The notes under the pieces were generated by a model. The model saw nothing but the letters and a program-made list of their open reading frames with translations, did no database searches and was not told the DNA's origin. The translations under genes were made by a program, and so were the position numbers. Shown piece after piece: positions 1 to 7,815 of a DNA stretch of 64,000 nt. How positions within the stretch are numbered: the first letter of the stretch is position 1; each line of letters opens with the position of its first letter. Source of the DNA: Sphingomonadales bacterium 32-65-25 (GTDB taxonomy: Bacteria; Pseudomonadota; Alphaproteobacteria; Sphingomonadales; Sphingomonadaceae); assembly GCA_002280855.1 (NCBI GenBank), contig NCEU01000007.1, positions 62,001 through 126,000 on the forward strand. The letters are read 5' to 3'.

Positions 1-311
1 GCCTGGAAGCCTATTTCACCGGCCTCATCGAGATTTTCTGGGGCAAGCCGCGCATCATGGAAGTCTATCTCAACATCGTCGAGATGGGCCCGGGCATCTA
101 CGGCATGCCGGCGGCCTCGAAGCATTATTTCGGCACCACGGTTGATCGGCTCAGCCCCAAACAAGCTGCCCGGTTGACCGCCATCCTGCCGCAGCCGATC
201 AAGCGCAGCGTGGCCAAGCCATCGAAGTCAGTGCGCCGCTACGCCCGCCGAATCGAACGGCGGGTGAAGGTCGTGCGCGACGAGGGGATTGATACCTGCC
301 TGTGGAAGTAG
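1..311 (+). CDS. mtgA: Monofunctional biosynthetic peptidoglycan transglycosylase, C-terminal part
   Basis: The gene enters from the left edge in the frame beginning at base 3 and ends at TAG 309-311, so only about 102 residues are visible. The segment FWGKPRIMEVYLNIVEMG matches the conserved C-terminal part of family GT51 glycosyltransferases, followed by the usual AASKHYFG block. These enzymes polymerise lipid II into glycan strands at the periplasmic face of the inner membrane. The protein ends shortly after the GT51 core with a basic tail (RRYARRIERR) and no transpeptidase domain follows, which fits the monofunctional MtgA type rather than a class A penicillin-binding protein. Truncation is due to the window edge only. 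Confidence 0.85.
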   Translation, partial: LEAYFTGLIEIFWGKPRIMEVYLNIVEMGPGIYGMPAASKHYFGTTVDRLSPKQAARLTAILPQPIKRSVAKPSKSVRRYARRIERRVKVVRDEGIDTCLWK

Positions 312-335
312 GGCCAGGATGCTTCATTAAAGGAT

Positions 336-416
336 CGTCGCCCCGTGCTTGACACGGGGCCCCGCTTCCTTGGTGCAGAAAGAAAAGCGGGGCCCCGGAT
401 CAAGTCCGGGGCGACG
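336..416. repeat. 81-bp palindromic repeat, copy 1 (REP-like doublet)
   Basis: Two small hairpins face each other. The left one has a 7-bp stem CCCCGTG/CACGGGG with loop CTTGA. The right one has CCCCGGA/TCCGGGG with loop TCAAG. Together they form one larger imperfect palindrome. A second 81-bp copy lies at 60760-60840. The copies differ in the left stem by a paired change (T-A here, G-C there), so the fold is conserved. It lies in the short gap between the mtgA stop and the convergent MDR gene and could end transcription from both sides. It is not followed by a T-run here. Confidence 0.85.
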
Positions 417-450
417 TGCGCTTCAATCTCGATGCAAATGACCCAAGGCC

Positions 451-1545
451 TCAGTCCGGCACCACCAGATATTTCTGCCCCGTCGCGCGGCGATACCAGC
501 CGGCCACCGCTTCGGGTTCCAGCATGCCAGCAAGGCTGACCTTGTGGCTGTAATGGCTGGCAAAGGTCGTGGTCAGTTCATCGGCAACGCGCTGCTTCAG
601 GCGGGCATAGGTGCCCGGCCCAAAGGTGCGCATGCGCGGGAACAGCAGCCAGCCGCCCACTGCCCAGGCCATGCCGAAACCACGCCCGAACGTCGTCGGC
701 GCCATGTCGAGCCCACCATAGATATAGACCTGCTTCAGCACTTCCGAGCCATAGCGGCTGTAGCCACCGGCGCGCGCGTTGATCGCGGCTTCCATCGCGG
801 TGAGGATCTGCCCGGCCAACTGCCCGCCGCCGATCGCATCAAAGGCCAGGGTCGCACCGGTTTCGGTGCAGGCCGCCACCAGTTGCGCCATGAAATCCGG
901 CGCGGTGGAATCGATCACATGGGTGGCACCGATGCCCTTCAGGATCGCCACCTGTTCCGCTGAGCGCACGATGTTGACCAGCGGCACGCCATCGGCCTTG
1001 CAGATCTTCACCAGCATCTGGCCCAGATTGGACGCAGCGGCGGTGTGGATGATGGCGCTGTGGCCTTCGGCGCGCATCGTCTCGACAAAACCCAGCGCCG
1101 TCAGCGGGTTGACGAAGCAGGACGCGCCCTGCTCAGCCGTCGCGCCTTCGGGTAGCAGCAATGCTTCCTCGGCCTTCACCACGCGGTAATCCGCGTATGT
1201 TGCGCCGCCGATGATGGCGACCTTGCGGCCCAGCAGATGCTCTGCGCCGGCGCCGGCCGCGACCACGGTGCCGGCGCCTTCATTGCCGCACGGCATCGCC
1301 TGATCGGCGCGCGCCGCCATCGCCCGCATCAGCGCCGGTGGCACGGCGGCGCGGATGGCGCCCGGCTCGCCGTTCGCCGTCGTCATGTCGGCCGCGCCCG
1401 TGAGCAGGCCGATATCCGACGGATTGATCGGCGCGGCTTCAATGCGGATCTTGATCTCGCCAGCCCCAGCCTCCGGTTCCGGCACGTCGGCCAGCGCGAG
1501 GATGAGTTCACCGGCAGAGGTGATGGTCGATTGGATCTGGCGCAT
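451..1545 (-). CDS. MDR-superfamily zinc-independent dehydrogenase / quinone oxidoreductase-like protein
   Basis: 364 residues, starting at ATG 1543-1545. The N-terminal half has the GroES-like fold signature of medium-chain dehydrogenases: PINPSDIGLL near residues 39-48 and GNEGAGTVV near 87-95. A Rossmann segment HTAAASNLGQMLVK follows near 165-178, with AAxxxLGQ in place of the classical GxGxxG. No cysteine/histidine cluster typical of the structural or catalytic zinc site is seen, which points to the zinc-free quinone oxidoreductase / enoyl reductase branch using NAD(P)H. Substrate unknown. It lies 24 bp downstream of ybaB on the same strand and may be the last gene of a dnaX-ybaB transcript. 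The family call is firm, the specific reaction is not. Confidence 0.75.
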   Translation of the reverse strand: MRQIQSTITSAGELILALADVPEPEAGAGEIKIRIEAAPINPSDIGLLTGAADMTTANGEPGAIRAAVPPALMRAMAARADQAMPCGNEGAGTVVAAGAGAEHLLGRKVAIIGGATYADYRVVKAEEALLLPEGATAEQGASCFVNPLTALGFVETMRAEGHSAIIHTAAASNLGQMLVKICKADGVPLVNIVRSAEQVAILKGIGATHVIDSTAPDFMAQLVAACTETGATLAFDAIGGGQLAGQILTAMEAAINARAGGYSRYGSEVLKQVYIYGGLDMAPTTFGRGFGMAWAVGGWLLFPRMRTFGPGTYARLKQRVADELTTTFASHYSHKVSLAGMLEPEAVAGWYRRATGQKYLVVPD

Positions 1546-1569
1546 GGGACTTTGGTCCTTCGGTTGAAA

Positions 1570-1896
1570 TCAAAAATCCGGCAATTTGAAGCCCGGCGGC
1601 AGTTGCATGCCGGCGGTCAGCTTACCCATCTCGGCGCTGCCCGCCTGATCGGCCTTGGTCTTGGCGTCGTTGAAAGCCGCGACGATCAGGTCTTCCAACA
1701 TTTCCTTGCTGTCAGCAGTCAGCAGCGACGGGTCGATGGTCAGGCCGCGCACGGCGCCGCGGGCGGTGGCGCGCACGGTCACCAGGCCCCCACCAGATGC
1801 GCCTTCAACCTCGATATTGTCGAGCTCGGCCTGGGCGCGGGCCATCTGCTCCTGCACATTGCGGGCGGCGTTCATCAGTTCTTCAAGGCTGGGCAT
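1570..1896 (-). CDS. ybaB: YbaB/EbfC family nucleoid-associated protein
   Basis: 108 residues (MPSLEELMNAARNVQEQM...). The start at 1896 is chosen over longer in-frame options because GAGAAG lies 5 bases upstream and the frame opens 8 bp after the dnaX stop. The protein shows the family pattern: an N-terminal helix rich in Gln/Met/Glu, a central strand block with G-G-G-L-V-T-V-R, and a helical C-terminus ending in LPPGFKLPDF. YbaB/EbfC proteins are small dimeric DNA-binding proteins. The dnaX-ybaB pair is conserved across bacteria and often continues into recR. No recR follows here: the next gene is the MDR dehydrogenase. Confidence 0.92.
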   Translation of the reverse strand: MPSLEELMNAARNVQEQMARAQAELDNIEVEGASGGGLVTVRATARGAVRGLTIDPSLLTADSKEMLEDLIVAAFNDAKTKADQAGSAEMGKLTAGMQLPPGFKLPDF

Positions 1897-1904
1897 GGTT
1901 CTTC

Positions 1905-3566
1905 TCAGGCCGTTTGTTTGAGGGGGGAAAGTTCGGCGTCGGGAAAGGCAGCCATCAACGCGGCCACGGTGGGATCGGCGCGCATCTGGGCTTCCAGCGC
2001 GGCCAGGCGGGCAAGCTCGGTCTCGCGCAATGTGGGTTCGCCGCCTTCGGTCTGCCATTCAATCTGCCATTTCTGGCCGGTCCATTCCTCCAGGCTGCGC
2101 GCGATGGCCAGCGGCACGTCCTTGGGCAGGCCGGCAGCGGCCAGCGCCAGCCGGGGTGGGGCCCAGCTTATCAGTCGCACATCGTCGGTCAGGTAATGCG
2201 CCAGCCGCGCCTCGCTCTGGCGGCGGAACAGCGCCACCATCGCTTCGAAACTGTCTGGCATTTCGCCAGCCGGTGGCGCGCTCACTGGCGGCGCAGCGGG
2301 CAAAGCAGCGGCCGGTGCACCTAATGGGGCCGGGGCCGGGGCGGATGGGGCCGTGATCGTCGCGCCCTGTTGCTGCAACTGTTTCACCAGCGCGCCGGGA
2401 TCGGGCAGATCGGCGGCATGGCACAGCCGCAGCAGCGCCATTTCGGCGGCCTGCAGCGGCACCGGCGCGGCCTGCACTTCCTCCAGGCCCTTGAGCAGCA
2501 TCTGCCACAGCATTGAGAGGCGCGGGAAGGTGAGCGCCTGCGCCCAGCCATCCAGCGCCGCCTGCTCCTCCGCCGAGAGCAGCGGATCCCGGCGCGGGGC
2601 GAGGCGCTGGCGGGTGATGCCGTGGACCAGGCCCAGCAGTTCGCGCATCAGCTGCGCCGGGTCTTGCCCCAGATCATATTGGCGGGCGACGGCGGCCATC
2701 ACCTCGCCCACCCGACCTTCCAGCACATGGCCGAACAGGGCGCGCACGGCGCCACGATCGGCCAGGCCCAGCATGTCGCGAACGGCATCTGCCGTGATCG
2801 TCTCGCCGCTGTGGGCGATGGCCTGATCAAGGATGGAAAGACCGTCGCGCACGCTGCCCTCGGCAGCGCGGGCCACCAAAGCCAGCGCGTCGGTCTCGTA
2901 CTGAACCTGCTCCTGCTCCAGGATGCGGGCGAAATGGTCGGCCAGCATCTCGGCCGGCACGCGCTTCAGATCGAACCGCTGGCAACGCGACAGGATCGTG
3001 GCCGGCACCTTGTTCACCTCGGTGGTGGCCATGATGAACTTCACGCCCGGCGGCGGTTCTTCCAGCGTTTTCAACAGCGCGTTGAACGCCGCCTTCGACA
3101 GCATGTGGACTTCATCGATGATGTGGATCTTGTAACGGGCCGATACGGCGGCATAGCGCACGCCCTCGATGATCTCGCGCACATCATCGACACCGGTGTT
3201 GGACGCGGCGTCCATTTCCACAACGTCCATATGGCGGCCGGCCGCGATGGCTGTGCAGGGCTCGCACACCCCGCACGGGCTGATCGTCGGGCCGCCCTGG
3301 CCATCGGCGCCGATGCAGTTCAGCGCTTTCGCAATGATGCGCGCCGTGCTGGTCTTGCCCACGCCGCGCACGCCGGTCAGCAGCCAGGCTTGCGCCAGCC
3401 GGCCGCGCGCGATGGCGTTGCCCAGCGTCTGCACCATCGCCGCTTGCCCGAGCAGCGAATCAAAAGTCGCCGGGCGATATTTGCGTGCCAGCACACGGTA
3501 AGCTGGTGCGGGCACTGCGGCCGGCAGTTCAAGGCCCGGAAAGGCGATATCGGATTCGTCTGACAT
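1905..3566 (-). CDS. dnaX: DNA polymerase III subunit tau/gamma (clamp loader ATPase)
   Basis: 553 residues. The AAA+ core carries Walker A GVRGVGKT at 65-72, a zinc module with Cys84, Cys98, Cys101 and Cys104, and Walker B around IHIIDEVH (148-154). LLKTLEEPPPGVKFIMATTE is also characteristic of DnaX. A Pro/Ala-rich linker at about 405-435 leads to a C-terminal tau-like domain. The protein loads the beta clamp and couples the replicase core to the helicase. The start MSDESD follows the short ffs/dnaX divergent region. Downstream, ybaB begins 8 bp after the TGA at 1905-1907, indicating one transcript. I did not identify a programmed frameshift site for a separate gamma form. Confidence 0.97.
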   Translation of the reverse strand: MSDESDIAFPGLELPAAVPAPAYRVLARKYRPATFDSLLGQAAMVQTLGNAIARGRLAQAWLLTGVRGVGKTSTARIIAKALNCIGADGQGGPTISPCGVCEPCTAIAAGRHMDVVEMDAASNTGVDDVREIIEGVRYAAVSARYKIHIIDEVHMLSKAAFNALLKTLEEPPPGVKFIMATTEVNKVPATILSRCQRFDLKRVPAEMLADHFARILEQEQVQYETDALALVARAAEGSVRDGLSILDQAIAHSGETITADAVRDMLGLADRGAVRALFGHVLEGRVGEVMAAVARQYDLGQDPAQLMRELLGLVHGITRQRLAPRRDPLLSAEEQAALDGWAQALTFPRLSMLWQMLLKGLEEVQAAPVPLQAAEMALLRLCHAADLPDPGALVKQLQQQGATITAPSAPAPAPLGAPAAALPAAPPVSAPPAGEMPDSFEAMVALFRRQSEARLAHYLTDDVRLISWAPPRLALAAAGLPKDVPLAIARSLEEWTGQKWQIEWQTEGGEPTLRETELARLAALEAQMRADPTVAALMAAFPDAELSPLKQTA

Positions 3567-3622
3567 GTTGTCCTGTTCTAGCCGGGCCGGGCTGGCGCGT
3601 CACGCAGGCTTTGAAGCCGGGC

Positions 3623-3651
3623 TTGCACTTCGGCGTCACAGCCGCCATATG
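3623..3651 (+). promoter_or_regulatory. Candidate sigma70-type promoter of ffs
   Basis: TTGCAC at 3623-3628 and CATATG at 3646-3651 are separated by 17 bases. The expected start point falls a few bases downstream, close to 3656 where the terminal stem of the SRP RNA begins. The region also has to accommodate the divergent dnaX promoter. This is motif inference only. Confidence 0.45.
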
Positions 3652-3655
3652 CGCC

Positions 3656-3749
3656 GTGGGAGCCGGGCGGACAGGCCGCTCGCCAACCCGGTCAGGTCCG
3701 GAAGGAAGCAGCCGCAACGATTCCGGTCTGGGTCGTTCCCGGCTCCCAC
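3656..3749 (+). ncRNA. ffs: Signal recognition particle RNA, small bacterial (4.5S) type
   Basis: About 94 nt. The diagnostic apical core GGTCAGGTCCGGAAGGAAGC (3690-3709) includes the GGAA tetraloop and the asymmetric loop that bind Ffh. The ends GTGGGAGCCGGG (3656-3667) and CCCGGCTCCCAC (3738-3749) are perfect complements and form the closing stem. The RNA pairs with Ffh to target nascent membrane proteins to FtsY and SecYEG. It sits head to head with dnaX. Exact ends are uncertain by a few bases. No T-rich terminator is visible, and the convergent gene stop (3754) is immediately adjacent. Confidence 0.95.
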
Positions 3750-3753
3750 CCCA

Positions 3754-4524
3754 TTAGCGTACAGGAACGAGAATCGGCGTTTGCGCCGTATTCGGCCCGG
3801 CCTGGCGCGGCGGCGCGACCAGCGCTTCGGCGGCGATCTTCGCCTTCTCCTCAGGCGTCAGCGGCGGCAGCCGCGGCAGCCCCGGCAGATCATAAGCCGT
3901 CATCATCTGGCCAGAACAGCTATAGCTGGCGCCGCCCTTCAATTCGCCTGGCTTGAACGCTGCCTGCAGCGCCGGCTGGCTGGCCAACGCTGCTTTCGCC
4001 TCATCCGGGTGCCAGCTCCACGGCATGCCGAAATAGAAGGGGCCGCCATCGGCGCGTTTGGCCGCGATATAGGGCGTGACGTCACCGAAATAGACCACTT
4101 CGCCGGCATTCACGCGAAAGGTGACGCTGTTGTAGCAGAAGCTGTTCATCACCATGCCGCCCGGGCCGGGCGCGGCGCCGTAGAGCACGTAATCGCCGGC
4201 CGAAACCAGCATCAGCCGATATTCCAGCGCCGCCTTGCGATCCTTGGAACTGGCCTGGATCCAGTAGGTGTTGGTGTCGCCGTTCTTCTTGGCATCCTTG
4301 GGCCGGGCGATCATGTCGTGCCGGGCTGGATCATAACGGGCAAAGGCAATGGTGCCGGATTTGCCCGCGCTCCAGCCATCGGGGCGGCGGAAGGCGACCA
4401 GCAGCGCACCTTGGTGCGGCGCCATGGTGACCGGCAACTCCAGCGGCGTCGGCTTGGTGACGGACAATTGTGCAGCGGCCGGAGTGGCCAGCAACGCGGC
4501 GAGAAGCGAGAGCGTCAGGCGCAT
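3754..4524 (-). CDS. Exported protein of unknown function
   Basis: 256 residues. The N-terminus (MRLTLSLLAALLATPAAA) is a clear signal peptide with cleavage expected after about residue 18, so the mature protein is probably periplasmic. The rest is mixed alpha/beta with several aromatic-rich stretches (YWIQ, FCYNSVTF, FYFGMPWSW) and a Pro-rich, charged C-terminus. I do not recognise the family. The gene begins 13 bp after the preceding exported-protein gene at 4538-5140 and is probably cotranscribed with it, at the tail of the ferredoxin / cysteine desulfurase string. Its stop lies only 4 bp from the end of the convergent ffs gene. Confidence 0.6.
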   Translation of the reverse strand: MRLTLSLLAALLATPAAAQLSVTKPTPLELPVTMAPHQGALLVAFRRPDGWSAGKSGTIAFARYDPARHDMIARPKDAKKNGDTNTYWIQASSKDRKAALEYRLMLVSAGDYVLYGAAPGPGGMVMNSFCYNSVTFRVNAGEVVYFGDVTPYIAAKRADGGPFYFGMPWSWHPDEAKAALASQPALQAAFKPGELKGGASYSCSGQMMTAYDLPGLPRLPPLTPEEKAKIAAEALVAPPRQAGPNTAQTPILVPVR

Positions 4525-4537
4525 AAGATCAACCTTC

Positions 4538-5140
4538 TCAGGGCTTGGGCGGCGGTGCGGCCGCCAGCGCAGGCGTCACGGCGAAATCATTGTTCCAGCG
4601 CGTCACCGATTTGCCTTCGGGATTGTCGCTGCCCAGCATGCGGTTGAACCAGGCCTCGCGTTCGGGATCGGGCATGGTGAGGAACAGTTTTTCCTGCGCG
4701 TCGGTTACTTCCACCACGCGCCAGCCGCGATACATCAGGCAGGAACGGCGATTGGCGCGGCGGGTTTCGCCATCAGCAATGGCGCCCGCGATCAGCCCGC
4801 CCAACAGGCCGCCGGCAGCGGCAGCGGCGGGCGAGATGATGGCCGGATTATACACCACCACCGGCGATCCACCTGGCGTGCGGCTGCCGCGGGCGATCAG
4901 GCGGCATTCCTGCCAATCCTTGTCATAATCGGCGCGTGTGGCGCCGGGCTTGTTGTAATAGCGGCTGTCCTTCAGATCGCGGGCGCTGTCCTTGGCGATC
5001 TCCTCCGGGCTGTCCGCGCTGGCCGGCACCGGCGTTTCGGTGGTGATGGCGGTGGCATCGGCGGCAGGCGGTGGGGGTGCAGCCAGCGGCGCGGGTTCTG
5101 CCGCCTGCAACAGCAGGGCGACAAGCAAGGCAGGCATCAA
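4538..5140 (-). CDS. Putative exported protein with glycine-zipper segment
   Basis: 200 residues. A short hydrophobic N-terminus (MMPALLVALLLQAA) suggests a signal peptide and is followed by a Pro/Ala/Thr-rich linker. Near residues 105-125 an Ala/Gly run (AAAAGGLLGGLIAGAIA) resembles the glycine-zipper motif of envelope proteins that insert in or associate with membranes. Two cysteines, in WQECRL and RRSCLMY, flank it and could form a disulfide. The C-terminus is Pro/Ala rich. No enzyme motif is visible and the function is unknown. It is placed between the ferredoxin gene and another exported unknown on the same strand. Pairing in one transcript is likely from the small gaps. Confidence 0.55.
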   Translation of the reverse strand: MMPALLVALLLQAAEPAPLAAPPPPAADATAITTETPVPASADSPEEIAKDSARDLKDSRYYNKPGATRADYDKDWQECRLIARGSRTPGGSPVVVYNPAIISPAAAAAGGLLGGLIAGAIADGETRRANRRSCLMYRGWRVVEVTDAQEKLFLTMPDPEREAWFNRMLGSDNPEGKSVTRWNNDFAVTPALAAAPPPKP

Positions 5141-5180
5141 TCAGCTCCCCAGTTTGTTCTTCGGGGGAATTTTGCCAGCC

Positions 5181-5513
5181 TTACCGACTGTTGTCGACCA
5201 CACTGCGCGGCATCCGTACGTCCAAACTGTGGATATCCGCCGTCAATTTCACCTGGCAGGCCAGCCGGCTCTGGCGGTTGGCGCCGGCAGCGAAATCCAG
5301 CATGTCTTCCTCTTCTTCGATGGGCGCCGGCAGTTTTTCGACATCGCCGCCGACCAGATAGACATGGCAGGTGGAACAGGCCATCGCGCCTTCGCAGGTG
5401 CCTTCCAGTGGCATGCCATGCGCTTGCGCCACATCAAGCAGGCGGTCGCCGGGTTTGCTGTCGGCGATGGCTTCCTTGGTGCCGTCGGCGGAGATGAAAC
5501 GGATGCGGGCCAT
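5181..5513 (-). CDS. 2Fe-2S ferredoxin, adrenodoxin/ISC type
   Basis: 110 residues. Four cysteines have the plant/vertebrate-type spacing C40-x5-C46-x2-C49-x36-C86, and the segment GTCEGAMACSTCHVYL is typical of adrenodoxin-like ferredoxins. Such proteins pass single electrons, for example to the iron-sulfur assembly machinery or to cytochromes P450. The gene follows two cysteine desulfurases on the same strand (18 bp after the second), so a role in sulfur mobilisation or Fe-S assembly is a reasonable inference. No P450 or ferredoxin reductase gene is nearby in the window. The acidic stretch EEEEDM (66-71) is a plausible partner-binding surface. Confidence 0.9.
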   Translation of the reverse strand: MARIRFISADGTKEAIADSKPGDRLLDVAQAHGMPLEGTCEGAMACSTCHVYLVGGDVEKLPAPIEEEEDMLDFAAGANRQSRLACQVKLTADIHSLDVRMPRSVVDNSR

Positions 5514-5531
5514 GGGCCGATAGTGGCGCGA

Positions 5532-6662
5532 TCAGGCCAATTCTTCAAGCTGGCGCTGCACTGCAGCATTTATCAGGGTGGCTGCAGTGTCGATCTGTGC
5601 CGTGGTCGTGAAGCGGCCGAAGCCCAGCCGCAGCGATGCCTTGGCGGTGGGTTCGGGCAGGCCCAGCGCGGTGAGCACATGGCTGGCCCGCCCGGTGACG
5701 GCCGCGCAGGCCGAACCCGAACTGATGGCCAGGCCGTGGAGTTGCTGAATCAACGGCATCACCACGCCCGGGAATGACAGATTGAGATTGCCCGGCCAGC
5801 GCCGTTCAAGGTCGCCGTTGATGCGATGCAGCACGCTCAGGCCCGCCAGCAAGCGATCGCGCAGCTGCAGGGCGTGGGCATGATCGGCGGCCATCCGCTC
5901 ACCGGCGATGCGCGCCGCTTCGCCCAATCCGGCAATCAGCGCGGTGGGCAATGTGCCCGAACGGCCATCTTCCTGCCCGCCGCCGTGCAGCAGCGGCGTG
6001 ATAACGGTGAATGGCCGGCGATAGAGCGCGCCGACACCCTTGGGGCCGTAGATCTTGTGCGCGGTGATACTCATCAGATCGACACCACAAGCGTCCACAT
6101 CCAGTGGTAGCTTGCCGAAGCCCTGTGCCGCATCGACATGAAACACCGCACCAACCGCGTGGGCCCGTCGGCCGATGCCGGCCAGATCCTGCACCACGCC
6201 GATCTCGTTGTTCACCGCCATCACCGAAACCAGCGCCACATCCTCGCCCAGCGCGCGCTCAAGGTCGCCCAGATCAACCAAGCCGTGTTCGCGCACAGGC
6301 ACGATGGTCAGCTGCGCCCCGATGCCGGCCAGATACTGTGCCGTTTCCAGTACGGACGAATGCTCGGTGGCCAGCGTCACGATCCGCCGCCGCGTCTGGC
6401 CGGGGGCGGTGAGCAGGCCCTTCAGCGCCCAGTTGTTGCTTTCGGTGGCGCCGCTTGTGAAGGCGATGGCTTCGGCGGGCGCATTGATAAGGCCAGCGAC
6501 CTGTTCGCGCGCCAGTTCCACCGCCGCCTTGGCCTTGTATCCCCACATGTGCGCGCTGTGCGGATTGCCGAAGCCGTCCACACCCCACGGCTCCATTGCA
6601 GCAGCGACAGCGGGATCGAGCGGTGTTGTCGCCCCATAATCAAGGTAAATCGGCATGCTCAT
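5532..6662 (-). CDS. Class V aminotransferase-fold cysteine desulfurase (second of tandem pair)
   Basis: 376 residues from ATG 6662, whose ATGA overlaps the stop of the upstream desulfurase gene by 4 bp. Longer in-frame extensions lie inside that gene and are rejected. Residues expected of IscS/NifS enzymes are present: His101 (TEHSSV), Asp177 (HVDAAQ), the PLP lysine Lys203 (ITAHKIYGPKG) and the active-site Cys319 in SSGSACA. The enzyme takes sulfur from L-cysteine as a persulfide, giving alanine. It is clearly paralogous to the adjacent upstream protein but keeps the more IscS-like PLP loop. Whether it supplies Fe-S assembly, tRNA thiolation or another acceptor cannot be told from the sequence. 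Confidence 0.88.
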   Translation of the reverse strand: MSMPIYLDYGATTPLDPAVAAAMEPWGVDGFGNPHSAHMWGYKAKAAVELAREQVAGLINAPAEAIAFTSGATESNNWALKGLLTAPGQTRRRIVTLATEHSSVLETAQYLAGIGAQLTIVPVREHGLVDLGDLERALGEDVALVSVMAVNNEIGVVQDLAGIGRRAHAVGAVFHVDAAQGFGKLPLDVDACGVDLMSITAHKIYGPKGVGALYRRPFTVITPLLHGGGQEDGRSGTLPTALIAGLGEAARIAGERMAADHAHALQLRDRLLAGLSVLHRINGDLERRWPGNLNLSFPGVVMPLIQQLHGLAISSGSACAAVTGRASHVLTALGLPEPTAKASLRLGFGRFTTTAQIDTAATLINAAVQRQLEELA

Positions 6663-7750
6663 GCCGCGCCCTTTCGGCCAAGCCGTGCGGCCATGGCAAG
6701 CCAAGCGGCGGCGAATGCGTCAATCTCGGCATCGGTTGTGGCCGGCGACAGGCTGACGCGAATGGCTTCGCCCGCCGCCGGCCCAAGCCCCATCGCGGCG
6801 AGCACATGGCTGGCCTTGACCTTGCCCGACGAGCAGGCCGCGCCGGCCGAGACCATATAGCCTTCGAGATCGAGCATCATCACCTGCGTTGATGCGGCCA
6901 CGCCGGGCAGGCCGATGCTGCTGATGTTGGGCAGGCGCGGCGCGGCTTCGCCATGGATGATCGCGCCGCCGGCTTTCAACCGTGTTTCCAGCGCGATGCG
7001 GCGGGCGGCAACCGGGCTCCAGTCGTGCGCTTGTGCCACGGCCGCGGCAAAGCCGGCGATGCCGGGCAGATTGGGTGTGCCGCCGCGATGGCCACGCTCC
7101 TGCCCGCCGCCGCGCTGGATGGCCATCAGGCTTTCAGGATCACGCACGATCAGCGCGCCGACGCCCGGCGGCCCGCCCATTTTGTGCGCCGAAAGCGCGA
7201 TAAAATCCGCATCAGTCAGCGGCAGCTTGCCCGCCGCCTGCACCGCATCCACCAGCAACAGGCTTCCCGTTTCCCACACCAACGCCGCCACCTCAGCCAG
7301 CGGCTGGATCACGCCCGTCTCGTTGTTCGCCGCCTGCACCGCCACGAGCGCCGGGCCTTCCGCCAGCGCCGCCGCCAGCGCCTTCAGATCAATCAGGCCG
7401 TTGCCATCCACCGGCAGCACCTTCGCATCATCGCGCGCCTGCAACACGGCGCTGTGCTCGGTGGCTCCCACCAGCAAACGCGGCTTCACCGGGCCGGAAG
7501 CCCGCGCGCCGTTTGCCGCCAGCGCAATCGCCTCGGTGCCGCCGCTGGTGAACACCACATGCTCTGCCGCCACCCCGGCAAAGCGCGCCACCGCATCGCG
7601 CGCGCCCTCCAGCAACGCATTGGCCGCACGGCCGCCGGCGTGGACACTTGACGGATTGCCACCCAGTTCCAGCGCCGCCATCACAGCTTTGCGTGCCGCC
7701 GGGCTCACCGGCGTGGTGGCGGCATGATCAAGATAGATTCGGCTTTTCAT
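6659..7750 (-). CDS. Class V aminotransferase-fold cysteine desulfurase (first of tandem pair)
   Basis: 363 residues from ATG 7750, in preference to an in-frame start 24 bases upstream. MKSRIYLDHAATTPV is the normal family N-terminus. His99 (TEHSAV), Asp168 (LVDAVQ), PLP lysine Lys190 (LSAHKMGGPPG) and Cys306 in SAGAACSSG are all present. The PLP loop (HKMGGPPGVG) is of the NifS-like variant common in alphaproteobacteria. It is the first gene of a minus-strand string of two desulfurases, ferredoxin and two exported unknowns, and is divergent from the alpha/beta hydrolase starting at 7816. The 65-bp gap must hold both promoters. Confidence 0.88.
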   Translation of the reverse strand: MKSRIYLDHAATTPVSPAARKAVMAALELGGNPSSVHAGGRAANALLEGARDAVARFAGVAAEHVVFTSGGTEAIALAANGARASGPVKPRLLVGATEHSAVLQARDDAKVLPVDGNGLIDLKALAAALAEGPALVAVQAANNETGVIQPLAEVAALVWETGSLLLVDAVQAAGKLPLTDADFIALSAHKMGGPPGVGALIVRDPESLMAIQRGGGQERGHRGGTPNLPGIAGFAAAVAQAHDWSPVAARRIALETRLKAGGAIIHGEAAPRLPNISSIGLPGVAASTQVMMLDLEGYMVSAGAACSSGKVKASHVLAAMGLGPAAGEAIRVSLSPATTDAEIDAFAAAWLAMAARLGRKGAA

Positions 7751-7815
7751 TGCAACAGGGCCTCTGCAGGCCATATAGGGCGCAACAGCCGCCTTGCACC
7801 AGAATTGGGATCAGC

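Noticed and set aside
1905..3566. Programmed frameshift in dnaX giving a gamma subunit
   Set aside because: No slippery A-rich heptamer with downstream hairpin was recognised in the linker region.
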